Positions 39,746 to 50,235 are shown, counted from the first letter of the stretch. The stretch: 64,000 nt of DNA from Pseudoalteromonas sp. Z1A8 (GCF_011378855.1 NZ_WTLB01000002.1:1-64000); one strand, 5' to 3'. Program-made: numbers and translations. The notes: generated by a model not told the origin, from the letters alone.

Positions 39746-40720
39746 TCAATAAGTTTTACTGTGTTGTCTCATTTCAGACTGAAGTTGTACGTTTTCAAAC
39801 GCAAGCTGTACATTTTGCGAGAAAATTTTAATTAAATGTCGCTGTATATCAGTTAAATCTTTTGGGATCCCTGATATAAACAGTATTGAGTTATGATTAT
39901 ACTTGCTGCTGCAATACGCAAATAAGTAGTTTTCTTTATAAATAATACTTTTTTCATTAAGGGCCTGATGGTATGCACTTAACTGCTGTATTTGTAGCAC
40001 CGCATCAAGCTCTTTACCTTCACTTTTTTCAAAATCGCCAGTACCAGAACACACAATTAATTTTTTATTATTTCCACTTCCTGGGTTCTGCGCAACCAAA
40101 GTGCTCGCATATACTGCTCGATCAGCAACGCCAAGTAAAGATGTTAACTGCTGCATAACCCCTTCAATAAAGTGCTCTATTGAATGCGCAGAAAAAATAT
40201 CACGAGACGCTATAATTATTTTTTCAAGCCCTTCGCGTGACTGCTCAATCGAAATAATATCCCGATACGAGCGCAGGCTCGACATAATAACAGTAAATAG
40301 TTTTTGAGCAGTAAGCTCTGTTTTTGATTTGTAATCGTTAATATCGTAATTAATAATTACTTGGCGCTCAGGAGCCTGTCCAGGTTGCCCTGTTCTTAAA
40401 ATAATTCGTATATGATTATTTTTAGCCTCTTCGCGAATAAACCTAGCAACTTGTAGGCCGGCATCATCGGTTTCCATTACTACATCAAGTAGCACAATCG
40501 CTGCATCGGTATGCTCTTTTATAAGCTCTTTGGCTTCAGCACCCGAATAAGCACTGATAAATTCTAAGCGTTTATTTTGAAACTCAAAATCACTCAACGC
40601 TAGTTTTGTAACGGCATGAACTTCAGGTTCGTCATCAACAATTAACACTTTCCAGGTACCGTGTTCAATCTCATCGATTGTCTCTTCTGGCTCATCTGAA
40701 AATAAAAAATCACCCATCAT
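39746..40720 (-). CDS. Response regulator with DUF3369 output domain
   Basis: A 324-residue regulator with a complete receiver domain. The acidic pair is D29-D30, the phosphoacceptor D79 (VLLDVVM), and a Lys near DYKSKTEL. The C-terminal DUF3369 domain is GAF-like. It has no DNA-binding motif. Such proteins often precede an HD-GYP or GGDEF output or act through partners; none is adjacent here. It is inserted in the otherwise conserved prmC-sirB2 interval. Confidence 0.9.
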   Translation of the reverse strand: MMGDFLFSDEPEETIDEIEHGTWKVLIVDDEPEVHAVTKLALSDFEFQNKRLEFISAYSGAEAKELIKEHTDAAIVLLDVVMETDDAGLQVARFIREEAKNNHIRIILRTGQPGQAPERQVIINYDINDYKSKTELTAQKLFTVIMSSLRSYRDIISIEQSREGLEKIIIASRDIFSAHSIEHFIEGVMQQLTSLLGVADRAVYASTLVAQNPGSGNNKKLIVCSGTGDFEKSEGKELDAVLQIQQLSAYHQALNEKSIIYKENYLFAYCSSKYNHNSILFISGIPKDLTDIQRHLIKIFSQNVQLAFENVQLQSEMRQHSKTY

Positions 40721-40774
40721 AATCGAAATTCCTTCATGGCATTATTTAACGCACTAGCAAGCAATTATTATTCT

Positions 40775-41614
40775 TTAGGGCCACTGTGCAAACGTTACAC
40801 GGTCATTATTACCAAGGTCTTTCACTGTTTTAATATTAACAAACGTCATTTTTTCAAAGAAATGACGTACAGCTTCACCTTGCTCAAAACCGTGTTCTAT
40901 TAAAAGATAACCACTAGATAACAAATAGTCACGTGATTGTGTAATTATTTGTTTAATATCAGACATTCCGCAATCATCAGCCACTAATGCCGACAAAGGC
41001 TCAAAGCGCACATCGCCCTGATTCAAGTGTATATCACTGCTTTCAATATAAGGGGGATTGGTGACAATTAGGTTAAACTTTTCACCGTGCAACTCGCTAA
41101 ACCAATTACTTTGCTTAACGTGTACGTTATTAATTGCCAGTCGCTGCTGATTACGTGTAGCAAGTGCAACAGCATCGCTTACTCTATCTACAGCCGTAAT
41201 TTGCCAGTTAGGCATTTCACTGCCCAGTGCCAACGCAATTGCACCAGTACCTGTGCCTAAATCAAGTACCTTCGCTGTAGCGGGTAGCGCTACTTCAAGT
41301 GCTTGTTCTACTAATGTTTCGGTATCTGGTCGCGGTACTAAGGTTGTTGCGTTAACTTCAAGCGATAAACTCCAAAATTCACGTTGCCCGGTAATATGTG
41401 CAACGGGCTCACCGTTTAAACGTCTTTGGCAAAAGTTATCAAATTGCTGTTGTTGCTCAGCGTTAAGCTCATGCTCTGGCCAAGTAAAAAGGTAACTGTG
41501 AGGTTTTTGAAGAATATGTAAAAGTAAAACTTGTGCATCTAATTTAGCACTTTCGCTGCTAGGTGCTAATAAATTAGCGCCTGCAGCAATTGCTTGTTCA
41601 ATAGTGTGGCTCAC
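40775..41614 (-). CDS. prmC: Release factor glutamine methyltransferase PrmC
   Basis: Methylates the GGQ glutamine of release factors RF1 and RF2. The 279 residues show the SAM motif VLDLGTGTGAIAL and the catalytic NPPY. It begins 2 nt after the end of prfA, whose product is its substrate. Confidence 0.97.
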   Translation of the reverse strand: MSHTIEQAIAAGANLLAPSSESAKLDAQVLLLHILQKPHSYLFTWPEHELNAEQQQQFDNFCQRRLNGEPVAHITGQREFWSLSLEVNATTLVPRPDTETLVEQALEVALPATAKVLDLGTGTGAIALALGSEMPNWQITAVDRVSDAVALATRNQQRLAINNVHVKQSNWFSELHGEKFNLIVTNPPYIESSDIHLNQGDVRFEPLSALVADDCGMSDIKQIITQSRDYLLSSGYLLIEHGFEQGEAVRHFFEKMTFVNIKTVKDLGNNDRVTFAQWP

Positions 41615-41616
41615 GA

Positions 41617-42702
41617 CTACTCGTCGCCCATAGCCGCTAATAAGTCAGCTTGATGCTCTTGCATTAGTGGGTCAATAACGCAGCTTAAATCACCCGCTAC
41701 CACTTCATTCAAACGATAAAGTGTTAAATTAATACGGTGATCGGTAATACGACCTTGTGGGTAGTTATAAGTACGAATACGCTCAGAACGATCACCACTA
41801 CCTACTAAATCACGACGCTCAGATGCTTCTGCCGCATGGCGTTTTTCATCTTCAGCTTGTTGCAAGCGTGCTGCAAGTACCGACATCGCTTTAGCCCGGT
41901 TTTTATGCTGTGAACGTTGATCCTGACACTCAACCACAACACCGGTAGGTATATGTGTAAGTCGAATAGCAGAATCTGTTTTATTAACGTGCTGACCACC
42001 TGCGCCCGATGCACGAAATGTATCAACTTTTAAATCTGCGGTATTAATTTGTATCGCTTCAGCTTCTGGTACTTCTGCCATTACCGCAACAGTACACGCA
42101 GAGGTATGAACGCGCCCTTGTGACTCAGTTTCTGGCACACGTTGAACGCGGTGTACACCAGATTCAAACTTTAATTGCCCGTAAACGCCTTCACCACTAA
42201 TATTTGCAATAACTTCTTTGTAACCACCGTGTTCACCTTCATTGGTGCTCACAACTTCTACTTTCCACTTTTTAGTTTCTGCGTAGCGGCTGTACATACG
42301 AAATAAGTCACCAGCAAAAATAGCCGCTTCATCACCACCTGTTCCAGCACGTACTTCAACAAACACGTTGTTGTTATCGCGCGGATCTTTTGGCAACATT
42401 AATACTTGAATTTGATCTTCAATTACCAAAATTTGTGCTTTAGCTTCTTTGTATTCTTCTTGCGCCATTTCACGCATTTCAGGGTCAGAATCTTTAAGCA
42501 TTTCTTCTGCACTGGCTAAATCGTCTTGCGTTTCTTTGTAGGTTAAAAACGTTTTTACAATCTCTTCAAGCTCAGAGTATTCTTTTGAAAGCCCACGAAA
42601 ACGATTTTGATCACTAATGACCGACGGGTCGCTTAGCAGCGCTTGTACTTCTTCGTAACGCTCTACTAAGGTTTCTAATTTATTATAAACAGACTCTTTC
42701 AT
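41617..42702 (-). CDS. prfA: Peptide chain release factor 1
   Basis: Recognises UAA and UAG stop codons. The 361 residues include the PET recognition motif (190-192) and the GGQ motif (235-237) that enters the peptidyl-transferase centre. There is no frameshift site, which is normal for RF1. It is coupled to hemA upstream (7-nt gap) and prmC downstream. Confidence 0.98.
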   Translation of the reverse strand: MKESVYNKLETLVERYEEVQALLSDPSVISDQNRFRGLSKEYSELEEIVKTFLTYKETQDDLASAEEMLKDSDPEMREMAQEEYKEAKAQILVIEDQIQVLMLPKDPRDNNNVFVEVRAGTGGDEAAIFAGDLFRMYSRYAETKKWKVEVVSTNEGEHGGYKEVIANISGEGVYGQLKFESGVHRVQRVPETESQGRVHTSACTVAVMAEVPEAEAIQINTADLKVDTFRASGAGGQHVNKTDSAIRLTHIPTGVVVECQDQRSQHKNRAKAMSVLAARLQQAEDEKRHAAEASERRDLVGSGDRSERIRTYNYPQGRITDHRINLTLYRLNEVVAGDLSCVIDPLMQEHQADLLAAMGDE

Positions 42703-42709
42703 TTAACGG

Positions 42710-43975
42710 TTATTCCTGATCAATACCTAACATTTTTTTCAACTGGTTTAGCTGCGCCACTTCACCTTTTTTCGCTGCGTCTTGTATTGCACGGGTAGGC
42801 GCGTGCATTAAGCGATTGGTTAATTTATTGGCGAGCTCTAATATAATTTTTTCTGCATCTTTACCTGTATTTAGCTGACTAACAGCTCGCTCAACAAGCT
42901 CTGACTTAATTGTTTGTACATCATTTCGATAATGGCGGATTAAATCTACCGAATCGAGTGAACGCATCCACATTGCAAATTCTTTGGTGCGCTCAGTAAT
43001 AATTATTTGTGCTTGCTCAGCAGCTTGCTCTCGCGCTGCCATATTCTCGCTTACAATGGTTTGTAAGTCATCAACGGAATATAAATAGGCAGCATCTAGC
43101 TCCCCTACTTGGCTTTCTATATCGCGTGGAACCGCAATATCTATAAATAGCATAGGCTTGTGACGGCGTTGTTTAAGCGCTTGTTCAACAACCCCTTTAC
43201 CAATAATAGGCAAAGTACTGGCTGTAGAACTAATCACTATATCGGCTTTATGTAAACGCTCTGGCAATTGCGCTAAAGCAATTACATCCGCCGACACCTC
43301 GTCAGCTAAGCTTCGAGCTCGCTCAATAGTTCGGTTCGCAACGGTGATATTTTGTGGCTCATTTTGATATAAATGTTTAGCAACTAACTCTATAGTTTCG
43401 CCGGCGCCAATTAATAATACGTTTGTTTTATCGAGCTTACCGTAAATATGCTTCGCTAAATTAACAGCCGCAAATGCAACCGATACTGCGCTTGCGCCAA
43501 TATTTGTTTCGGTTCTAACTTGTTTCGCCACCGAAAATGTTTTTTGAAACAATCTATCAAAAGTAACACCTACAGCGTCGTGGGTTTTAGCGCTAAAAAA
43601 CGATTGTTTTATTTGCCCTAAAATTTGCGGCTCCCCTAATACCAAGGAGTCTAAACCGCACGCTACGCGCATTAGGTGGTTAATGGCGTCATTACCTTCA
43701 TGGCAGTATATATTGCTGCTCAGTTCATGTTCATCCAAACCATGGAAACTGGCAAGCCAAGTCAACAGTGTTTGGGAATTTTGCTGAGCGAGGCTACAAT
43801 AGATCTCGGTTCGATTGCAGGTAGACACAATAACCGCTTCATTAAAGTCGGCATGGCCACTTAATTGTTGCAACGCCTCTGAAATTTGCTCAGGCGAAAA
43901 GGCCACTTTTTCACGTAATTCTACGGATGCGGTTTTGTGATTTATACCTAGTGCTATTATGGTCATATTTGCCAA
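42710..43975 (-). CDS. hemA: Glutamyl-tRNA reductase HemA
   Basis: Makes glutamate-1-semialdehyde from Glu-tRNA, the committed step of C5-pathway haem synthesis. The 421 residues have the catalytic Cys C53 in STCNRTEIYC and the NADPH motif LLIGAGETIELVAKH. A start at the internal ATG (43966, MTIIALGINHKTA) matches E. coli better than 43975. The gene is divergent from lolB with only a short shared promoter region. Confidence 0.97.
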   Translation of the reverse strand: MANMTIIALGINHKTASVELREKVAFSPEQISEALQQLSGHADFNEAVIVSTCNRTEIYCSLAQQNSQTLLTWLASFHGLDEHELSSNIYCHEGNDAINHLMRVACGLDSLVLGEPQILGQIKQSFFSAKTHDAVGVTFDRLFQKTFSVAKQVRTETNIGASAVSVAFAAVNLAKHIYGKLDKTNVLLIGAGETIELVAKHLYQNEPQNITVANRTIERARSLADEVSADVIALAQLPERLHKADIVISSTASTLPIIGKGVVEQALKQRRHKPMLFIDIAVPRDIESQVGELDAAYLYSVDDLQTIVSENMAAREQAAEQAQIIITERTKEFAMWMRSLDSVDLIRHYRNDVQTIKSELVERAVSQLNTGKDAEKIILELANKLTNRLMHAPTRAIQDAAKKGEVAQLNQLKKMLGIDQE

Positions 43976-44028
43976 ATATTGCTGAGCCCTACTTCAAAGG
44001 CGGTAATTTTACCAAAAATCAGCGGAAT

Positions 44029-44637
44029 ATGGAAAGTAAGGAACAACATTTGATTCGACAATATTTGATTTTATTCATGTTTTTTTTGTTTTTAGGTGGC
44101 TGTGCTCATCAAATTGATACAAAAACAACACTTTATGATGATTGGAAACCACGTTTAGCTGCTCAAAAAACTTGGCAGGTCGAGGGTAAACTCGCGTTTA
44201 TTAGCCCAGAAGAGCGTCAATCTGCAAACTTAAATTGGCAGCAAACAACAAATTCCAATAATTTAATACTGACTACCTTTATTGGTACGCGTATTTTGTC
44301 GCTTAAACAAACAGCAAACGGTGCTGAATTAGAATTTGACGGCGATGAGTACTTTGATACTAACGCTTCAGAGCTTTTAAAGCGCTTAACGGGTTTTACA
44401 CTCCCTGTTGATAATGCCGATAATTGGCTTAAAGGGACTATTGATGATCAAAGTTTAGATGTTGATGAGTTAGGCCGCGCAAAGCAAGTATTATGGTTTG
44501 ATAATACAGGCAAAAAATGGCAAATAGATTATGGCACTTACGTACAAAATGCAGGTTACTGGTTACCAACCAAACTAACGTTAAAGCATCAACAAATAAA
44601 AATTAAGATTCAACTCTACGATTGGCAGTTTAAATAA
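44029..44637 (+). CDS. lolB: Outer-membrane lipoprotein receptor LolB
   Basis: Accepts lipoproteins from LolA and inserts them in the outer membrane. The frame is open from 43927, but the ATG at 44029 gives a proper signal peptide ending in the lipobox LGGC (Cys 25), so the upstream extension is rejected. The mature protein (WQVEGKLAFISPEERQSANL, then LPVDNADNWLKG) is typical. It is followed by ispE after 2 nt, as in other gammaproteobacteria. Confidence 0.94.
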   Translation: MESKEQHLIRQYLILFMFFLFLGGCAHQIDTKTTLYDDWKPRLAAQKTWQVEGKLAFISPEERQSANLNWQQTTNSNNLILTTFIGTRILSLKQTANGAELEFDGDEYFDTNASELLKRLTGFTLPVDNADNWLKGTIDDQSLDVDELGRAKQVLWFDNTGKKWQIDYGTYVQNAGYWLPTKLTLKHQQIKIKIQLYDWQFK

Positions 44638-44639
44638 GC

Positions 44640-45497
44640 ATGAATAACAAAACCTCTTTTTCACTTATTGCTCCGGCAAAACTCAATTTATTTTTACATA
44701 TAAATGCGCGCCGAGAAGATGGCTATCACGAACTTGAAACCTTATTTACTTTTTTAAATTTTGGTGATGAGTTGTACTTTGAGTTAACAACGGATGGCAG
44801 CATTTCTATCGATGGTGATACTAAAGACATACCCTTAACTGATAATCTCATCTATAAAGCGGCACTTTTATTACAAACGTACTGTAAAATCCCTTTAGGT
44901 GTAAAAATAAATTTAATTAAACGCTTACCGATGGGAGGAGGTGTTGGAGGTGGTTCATCCGATGCTGCAAGTACTTTATTAGCACTCAATAAATTATGGA
45001 AATTAGAACTAAATTTGGAAACCCTAGCCCAATTAGGGCTTAAATTAGGCGCTGATGTTCCGGTGTTCATACAAGGTCAAAGCGCCATAGCACATGGTAT
45101 TGGTGAGAAATTGCACCACGTAGAACTTGAACAAAAATGGTACTGTGTTGTGCATCCAAATCAGCATGTAAGTACGGCTAAAATATTTACACATCCCGAT
45201 TTAAAACGCGACACACCAAAAATAATAGGCGATTGGAAACACCACATTTTAACCAACGATTGTGAGCCTTTAGTTAAAAAGCTTTGCCCCGAGGTTGAAA
45301 AAACCCTCCAGTGGTTGCTAAAATACGCACCGTCGAAGATGACCGGAACAGGTTCATGTTGTTTTGTCGAATTTGCTAGTCAAGTTCAAGCACAAGATGT
45401 ACTTGAAAATCTCCCCCATACTTGGCAGGGTTTTGTGGCTTCAAGCGCAAATGTCTCACCTGCTCATACGGAGTTAACCGCCATTTTCGATCAATGA
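44640..45497 (+). CDS. ispE: 4-diphosphocytidyl-2-C-methyl-D-erythritol kinase IspE
   Basis: Phosphorylates CDP-methylerythritol in the MEP isoprenoid pathway. The 285-residue GHMP kinase has the ATP motif LPMGGGVGGGSSDAAS and an N-terminal APAKLNLFLHI substrate region. Second gene of the lolB-ispE-prs run. Confidence 0.97.
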   Translation: MNNKTSFSLIAPAKLNLFLHINARREDGYHELETLFTFLNFGDELYFELTTDGSISIDGDTKDIPLTDNLIYKAALLLQTYCKIPLGVKINLIKRLPMGGGVGGGSSDAASTLLALNKLWKLELNLETLAQLGLKLGADVPVFIQGQSAIAHGIGEKLHHVELEQKWYCVVHPNQHVSTAKIFTHPDLKRDTPKIIGDWKHHILTNDCEPLVKKLCPEVEKTLQWLLKYAPSKMTGTGSCCFVEFASQVQAQDVLENLPHTWQGFVASSANVSPAHTELTAIFDQ

Positions 45498-45585
45498 AGT
45501 AACGTACAAGTAATCATAAGTTAACTTGCAGTGGTATTTATTACTGCTCGTTAGTCCAAATATTCAGTGCCTGAGGAACCCTACC

Positions 45586-46533
45586 GTGCCTGACATGAAG
45601 CTCTTCGCTGGTAACGCAACACCTGAGTTAGCTCAAAAAGTTGCAAAACGTTTATATATTGAATTAGGCGATGCTGTTGTTGGCCGTTTTAGCGACGGTG
45701 AGATCAGTGTTCAAATAAATGAAAACGTTCGTGGCTCGGATGTTTTTATATTGCAATCAACCTGTGCCCCTACAAACGATAACTTAATGGAGCTTATCGT
45801 TATGGTTGATGCTCTACGTCGTGCGTCTGCAGGTCGTATTACTGCCGTCATTCCTTATTTTGGTTATGCGCGCCAAGACCGTCGTGTACGCTCTGCCCGT
45901 GTTCCAATTACCGCTAAAGTTGTTGCCGATTTCTTATCAAGTGTGGGTGTTGACCGTGTTCTTACGGTTGATTTACATGCGGAACAAATCCAAGGCTTCT
46001 TTGATGTACCAGTAGACAACGTATTTGGCAGCCCTGTATTACTTGAAGATATGAAAGAACGCGACTTTGAAGACGTCGTTGTTGTATCTCCAGATATTGG
46101 TGGTGTTGTACGTGCGCGTGCAATTGCAAAACTACTAAACGATACCGATTTAGCTATTATTGATAAACGTCGCCCACAAGCAAACGTTTCTCAAGTAATG
46201 CATATTATTGGTGACGTTGAAGGCCGTGATTGTATTATCGTAGATGATATGATTGATACCGGTGGTACGTTATGTAAAGCCGCTGAAGCACTAAAAGAAC
46301 ATGGCGCTAAGCGTGTATTTGCATACGCAACGCACCCTATTCTTTCAGGTAAAGCAGCAGAGAACCTACGTGACTCAATGATTGACGAAGTAATTGTAAC
46401 TGACTCAATTCCGCTATCTGACGAGCTTAAAGCCCTTGATAAAATAAAGGTACTTACGCTTGCTGACATGTTAGCAGAGACTATTCGTCGTATTAGTAAC
46501 GAAGAATCTATCTCAGCGATGTTTGAACACTAA
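45586..46533 (+). CDS. prs: Ribose-phosphate pyrophosphokinase
   Basis: Makes PRPP from ribose 5-phosphate and ATP for nucleotide, histidine and tryptophan synthesis. The true start is GTG at 45586 ([16 protein letters not shown]), preceded by an AGGA site. It aligns with the start of E. coli Prs, so the longer frame from 45526 is rejected. The 315 residues include the PRPP loop [13 protein letters not shown]. It ends at a strong terminator. Confidence 0.98.
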   Translation: MPDMKLFAGNATPELAQKVAKRLYIELGDAVVGRFSDGEISVQINENVRGSDVFILQSTCAPTNDNLMELIVMVDALRRASAGRITAVIPYFGYARQDRRVRSARVPITAKVVADFLSSVGVDRVLTVDLHAEQIQGFFDVPVDNVFGSPVLLEDMKERDFEDVVVVSPDIGGVVRARAIAKLLNDTDLAIIDKRRPQANVSQVMHIIGDVEGRDCIIVDDMIDTGGTLCKAAEALKEHGAKRVFAYATHPILSGKAAENLRDSMIDEVIVTDSIPLSDELKALDKIKVLTLADMLAETIRRISNEESISAMFEH

Positions 46534-46554
46534 GATTAAACATTCCTGAGTATA

Positions 46555-46578
46555 AAAGCGCCTTTTGGCGCTTTTTTT
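46555..46578 (+). terminator. Terminator after prs
   Basis: The stem AAAGCGCC/GGCGCTTT with loop TTTT is followed by a T run, 22 nt past the prs stop. Confidence 0.92.
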
Positions 46579-46619
46579 GTAAGTGATGTTTATTTTGTCT
46601 GAGCGTGGTGGTATGATAG

Positions 46620-46682
46620 CGCGCCTTTTGGCTAGGGACCTTGGTCGCAAAGGCCCTACACATTTAAATAACTGGAGACATC
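46620..46682 (+). promoter_or_regulatory. rplY leader with a hairpin
   Basis: The region just upstream of rplY contains GGGACCTT...AAGGCCC (about 46634-46656), which can form a hairpin in the mRNA leader, then GGAGAC 5 nt from the start as ribosome binding site. L25 binds 5S rRNA, so autoregulation through a leader structure is conceivable but unproven. Confidence 0.45.
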
Positions 46683-47294
46683 ATGTCTAACAAAACTTAT
46701 ACGTATAACGCTGAACTTCGCGTAGAAACTGGTACTGGTGCGAGCCGCCGCCTACGTCGCGAAGACAAAGTTCCTGCAATCCTTTACGGAGCTGACAAAG
46801 AAGCTTTATCTCTTACTTTTGCTCATAAAGATATGATCAAAGCACAAGAAGACGAAGGTTTCTACACGCATATCCTTACGCTTAACGTAGATGGCGAAGC
46901 TGTTGAAGTAATCTTAAAAGATATCCAACGTCACCCATTCAAACCTAAGCTTACTCACCTTGATTTCCAACGTGTAGATGCTACTCATAAATTTCAAACT
47001 AAAGTTCCTCTTCACTTCATCGGTGAAGATATTGTAACTAAAGCTGGCGCAACTGTTGTTCACCAGTTAACTGAAGTTGAAATCTCGTGTCTTCCAAAAG
47101 CACTTCCAGAATTCATTGAAGTAGATGTGTCTAAGTTTGTTGTTGGCGATTCTGTTCATATTTCTGACCTTACTTTCCCTAAAGGCGTAAGCTCTGTAGA
47201 TTTAGGTAAAGGCGAAGGCCATGATCAGTCTATCCTGACTATCAAAGCAAACAAAGCAGCTCCAGTTGAAGACGACGCTGCAGCAGCAGAATAA
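46683..47294 (+). CDS. rplY: 50S ribosomal protein L25 (CTC type)
   Basis: Binds 5S rRNA in the large subunit. The 203 residues comprise the L25 N-terminal domain (about 1-95) and the C-terminal TL5/CTC domain (about 100-190), so this is the long form, unlike the 94-residue E. coli protein. The tail is acidic and Ala-rich. It is followed by pth. Confidence 0.97.
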   Translation: MSNKTYTYNAELRVETGTGASRRLRREDKVPAILYGADKEALSLTFAHKDMIKAQEDEGFYTHILTLNVDGEAVEVILKDIQRHPFKPKLTHLDFQRVDATHKFQTKVPLHFIGEDIVTKAGATVVHQLTEVEISCLPKALPEFIEVDVSKFVVGDSVHISDLTFPKGVSSVDLGKGEGHDQSILTIKANKAAPVEDDAAAAE

Positions 47295-47313
47295 TTTTTA
47301 AGGTCTCGCAACC

Positions 47314-47898
47314 TTGAATTCTATTCAAATGCTTGTGGGCCTGGCTAATCCAGGCCCCGAATACGCAAACACACGCCACAATGCAGGTGCTTGGTTCATC
47401 GAGCAAATCGCTGCACGCTACAACTGCACTCTAAAACACGATCCTAAATATCACGGCCTTACTGGCAAAGTGATAATTCAAGGCCAAGAATTCAAATTAT
47501 TGATCCCCACTACTTACATGAATTTAAGTGGTAAAGCGGTCAGTAGTTTAGCTAATTTTTTCAAAATCCCTGTCGAGGACATTTTAGTTGCCCATGACGA
47601 ATTGGATTTAGACCCAGGCGTTGCCAAATTAAAAAAAGGCGGCGGACATGGCGGTCATAATGGTTTAAAAGACATTATTGCAAAAATGGCAAATCAAAAA
47701 GACTTTATGCGTTTACGCATAGGTGTAGGTCATCCGGGGCATCGTGAAATGGTAACTGGTTGGGTGCTTGGAAAAGCGGCCAAAGTAGACCAAGAAAAAA
47801 TGGATGCTGCTGTTGATGAAGCAGTTCGTTGTATGGAAATACTTGCAAAAGATGGTGTGTTAAAAGCACAAAACAGACTACATTCGTTTAAACCCTAA
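47314..47898 (+). CDS. pth: Peptidyl-tRNA hydrolase
   Basis: Releases tRNA from prematurely dropped peptidyl-tRNA. The 194 residues show the motif [16 protein letters not shown] with catalytic His 22, plus the DELD region and [10 protein letters not shown]. The start is TTG at 47314 (MNSIQMLVG), with a weak upstream AAGG; an ATG at 47329 is an alternative but would trim the N-terminus. Confidence 0.96.
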   Translation: MNSIQMLVGLANPGPEYANTRHNAGAWFIEQIAARYNCTLKHDPKYHGLTGKVIIQGQEFKLLIPTTYMNLSGKAVSSLANFFKIPVEDILVAHDELDLDPGVAKLKKGGGHGGHNGLKDIIAKMANQKDFMRLRIGVGHPGHREMVTGWVLGKAAKVDQEKMDAAVDEAVRCMEILAKDGVLKAQNRLHSFKP

Positions 47899-47950
47899 TA
47901 ACTTGGGTTCAAGCACATCGTTTAAACGAATCTAAACAAGGTATCTTACT

Positions 47951-49042
47951 ATGGGTTTTAAATGTGGCATCGTTGGCTTGCCTAACGTTGGTAAATCAAC
48001 GCTTTTCAATGCACTAACTAAAGCGGGTATTGAAGCCGCTAACTTTCCTTTTTGTACCATTGAGCCTAATACAGGTGTGGTACCAGTGCCAGATCCTCGT
48101 CTAGACGAACTTGCTAAAATTGTTAATCCTCAACGAGTTCTTACCACTAGTATGGAATTTGTAGACATTGCTGGCTTAGTAAAAGGCGCATCTAAAGGTG
48201 AAGGCCTTGGTAACCAGTTTTTAGCTAACATTCGTGAAACCGATGCAATTGGCCACGTAGTTCGCTGTTTTGAAGATGAAAACATCATCCACGTAGCGGG
48301 TACTATTGACCCTGCTGACGATATTGACGTAATCAACACTGAGTTAGTGCTTGCTGATATGGATAGTGCTGAAAAAGCCCTTTTCCGTAATTCAAAAAAA
48401 GCTAAAGGTGGCGATAAAGACGCTAAAGAGCAAAATGCTGTACTTGAAAAAGTAAAAGTGCATCTTGACGAAGGCTTAACTTTACGTGGTCTAGCACTAA
48501 CTAAAGAAGAAAAAGCAGCAATTAGCTCTATAAACTTCTTAACGATTAAACCAACAATGTATATTGCAAACGTTGCTGAAGATGGTTTTGAAAATAACCC
48601 ATACCTTGATCGTGTACGCGCAATTGCCGCAGCTGAAGATGCGATTGTTGTTCCTGTATGTGCCGCTATCGAATCTGAGCTTTCAGAATTAGATGACGAA
48701 GATAAGCTTGAGTTTATGGCTGATCTTGGCCTAGAAGAACCAGGCCTTAACCTTGTTATTCGTGGTGGTTATGAATTACTACAATTACAAACTTACTTTA
48801 CAGCTGGCGTAAAAGAAGTGCGCGCATGGACAATCCCTGTAGGTGCTACAGCACCACAAGCAGCGGGTAAAATCCATACCGACTTCGAGCGTGGCTTTAT
48901 TCGTGCGCAAACTATTGCTTTTGACGACTTTGTTTCCTTTAAAGGTGAGAGTGGCGCAAAAGAAGCAGGTAAGATGCGTCAAGAAGGTAAAGAGTACATT
49001 GTTAAAGACGGCGATGTAATGAACTTCTTGTTCAACGTATAA
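47951..49042 (+). CDS. ychF: Ribosome-associated ATPase YchF (OLA1-type)
   Basis: A 363-residue Obg-like P-loop protein that prefers ATP, linked to translation and oxidative stress. It has the G1 motif GLPNVGKST near the N-terminus, a central coiled-coil insertion (about 130-200) and a TGS-like C-terminal domain. The order rplY-pth-ychF is conserved. It ends with a strong terminator. Confidence 0.97.
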   Translation: MGFKCGIVGLPNVGKSTLFNALTKAGIEAANFPFCTIEPNTGVVPVPDPRLDELAKIVNPQRVLTTSMEFVDIAGLVKGASKGEGLGNQFLANIRETDAIGHVVRCFEDENIIHVAGTIDPADDIDVINTELVLADMDSAEKALFRNSKKAKGGDKDAKEQNAVLEKVKVHLDEGLTLRGLALTKEEKAAISSINFLTIKPTMYIANVAEDGFENNPYLDRVRAIAAAEDAIVVPVCAAIESELSELDDEDKLEFMADLGLEEPGLNLVIRGGYELLQLQTYFTAGVKEVRAWTIPVGATAPQAAGKIHTDFERGFIRAQTIAFDDFVSFKGESGAKEAGKMRQEGKEYIVKDGDVMNFLFNV

Positions 49043-49079
49043 GTACAAATTAAACCAATTTAGCTTGGTAATAATTTTT

Positions 49080-49106
49080 AAAGGCTCGTTTTTACGAGCC
49101 TTTTTT
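49080..49106 (+). terminator. Terminator after ychF
   Basis: The stem AAAGGCTCGT/ACGAGCCTTT is followed by T residues about 40 nt past the ychF stop. Confidence 0.9.
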
Positions 49107-49144
49107 GTATTTAAGTATTATAAAAATAATAATTGAGCACAATC

Positions 49145-49410
49145 AGGGCCTGTTGACTTTTTAGGATTGAAATTTGTTCAATCTAGGGGTTATTTAATCG
49201 CGGCGCGAGGTTTGTAACCTAGTGGGCTAAGTAAAAACCGAGCAACAAAGAGTAAATTGCCCCTAGGCAGAACCCTTCGGGCAGCGCATGTTTGGCATTT
49301 ATTCTGCGTTATCGCCTATTTATGGGGAATAACCACACTACATAGGCTCTGCCTTGTCTAAATACCAAACACACTGCTGCAAATTCAACCTCAAAAGATA
49401 AACAGGCCCT
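49145..49410 (-). mobile_element. 266-bp MITE-like element, copy 2 (inverted)
   Basis: The reverse complement aligns with 4529-4794 over the whole length with no net length change. The ends are perfect 10-bp inverted repeats (AGGGCCTGTT/AACAGGCCCT), whereas copy 1 begins AGGGCGCGTT. The internal hairpin (TGTTTGG...CCAAACA) is shared. No ORF is present. It lies between the ychF terminator and the tRNA promoter, where it disrupts nothing visible. Target duplication is not clear here (CA versus TA). Confidence 0.85.
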
Positions 49411-49571
49411 AGTCTATCTTTGTAATATCGCTCAATTAAAGAAGTACAGGGTTAATTAAGATTCTGCGTATTTAAGGCAGCTAAAAAAACAGCATTTTTA
49501 TTAAAATTTAGCCTGTTAGCTTAATTTTCCTGCAAACAAACACAGTTAAGTGTTTTTTTGCAAAAAAGGTG
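49411..49571. other. Short AT-rich spacer before the tRNA promoter
   Basis: No gene is present between the MITE-like element and the tRNA promoter. Confidence 0.5.
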
Positions 49572-49600
49572 TTGACGAATTTGGGTCATATCAGCATAAT
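49572..49600 (+). promoter_or_regulatory. Sigma-70 promoter of the Met-Leu-Gln tRNA operon
   Basis: TTGACG (49572-49577), a 17-nt spacer and CATAAT (49595-49600) are followed by the GC-rich discriminator ACGCCCCGC, as expected for a stringently controlled stable-RNA promoter. Confidence 0.9.
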
Positions 49601-49640
49601 ACGCCCCGCACTCAGCGATGAAGTGCTAACAAAAAAAGAT

Positions 49641-49717
49641 GGCTAAGTAGCTCAGCTGGTTAGAGCACATCACTCATAATGATGGGGTCACAGGTTCAAA
49701 TCCCGTCTTAGCCACCA
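49641..49717 (+). tRNA. tRNA-Met (CAT), elongator, copy 1
   Basis: A 77-nt cloverleaf including CCA, with anticodon CAT and acceptor GGCTAAG/CTTAGCC. The paired first acceptor base shows it is the elongator, not the initiator. First gene of the operon. Confidence 0.96.
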
Positions 49718-49781
49718 TTTATTTTTTTGTTGCTCAATGAAGAGTTTAAAATAACTACCTGTACTTTATTGTACAAACGAT

Positions 49782-49866
<85 letters not shown>

Positions 49867-49903
49867 TTTCTTGATAAGAATTAAAACTATCAATTGTTAT
49901 TGT

Positions 49904-49978
49904 TGGGATATCGCCAAGCGGTAAGGCACCAGGTTTTGATCCTGGCATTCCCAGGTTCAAATCCTGGTATCCCAGCCA
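49904..49978 (+). tRNA. tRNA-Gln (TTG), copy 1
   Basis: A 75-nt tRNA with acceptor TGGGATA/TATCCCA, anticodon loop TTTTGAT (anticodon TTG) and encoded CCA. Confidence 0.96.
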
Positions 49979-49983
49979 ACAAT

Positions 49984-50060
49984 GGCTAAGTAGCTCAGCT
50001 GGTTAGAGCACATCACTCATAATGATGGGGTCACAGGTTCAAATCCCGTCTTAGCCACCA
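49984..50060 (+). tRNA. tRNA-Met (CAT), elongator, copy 2
   Basis: Identical to the copy at 49641-49717. It begins only 5 nt after tRNA-Gln copy 1, marking the junction of a tandem duplication of the Met-Leu-Gln unit. Confidence 0.96.
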
Positions 50061-50150
50061 TTTCTTCTTTTAGAAATGGCTCTGCAAGAGTTAAATTGCA
50101 GCTCAATGAAGAGTTTAAAATAACTACCTGTACTTTATTGTACAAACGAT

Positions 50151-50235
<85 letters not shown>

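Noticed and set aside
43927-44028. N-terminal extension of LolB
   Set aside because: It overlaps hemA and would bury the lipoprotein signal peptide; the ATG at 44029 gives a proper signal and lipobox.
45526-45585. Extra 20 codons at the start of prs
   Set aside because: The GTG at 45586 has a good AGGA site and matches the known Prs N-terminus.
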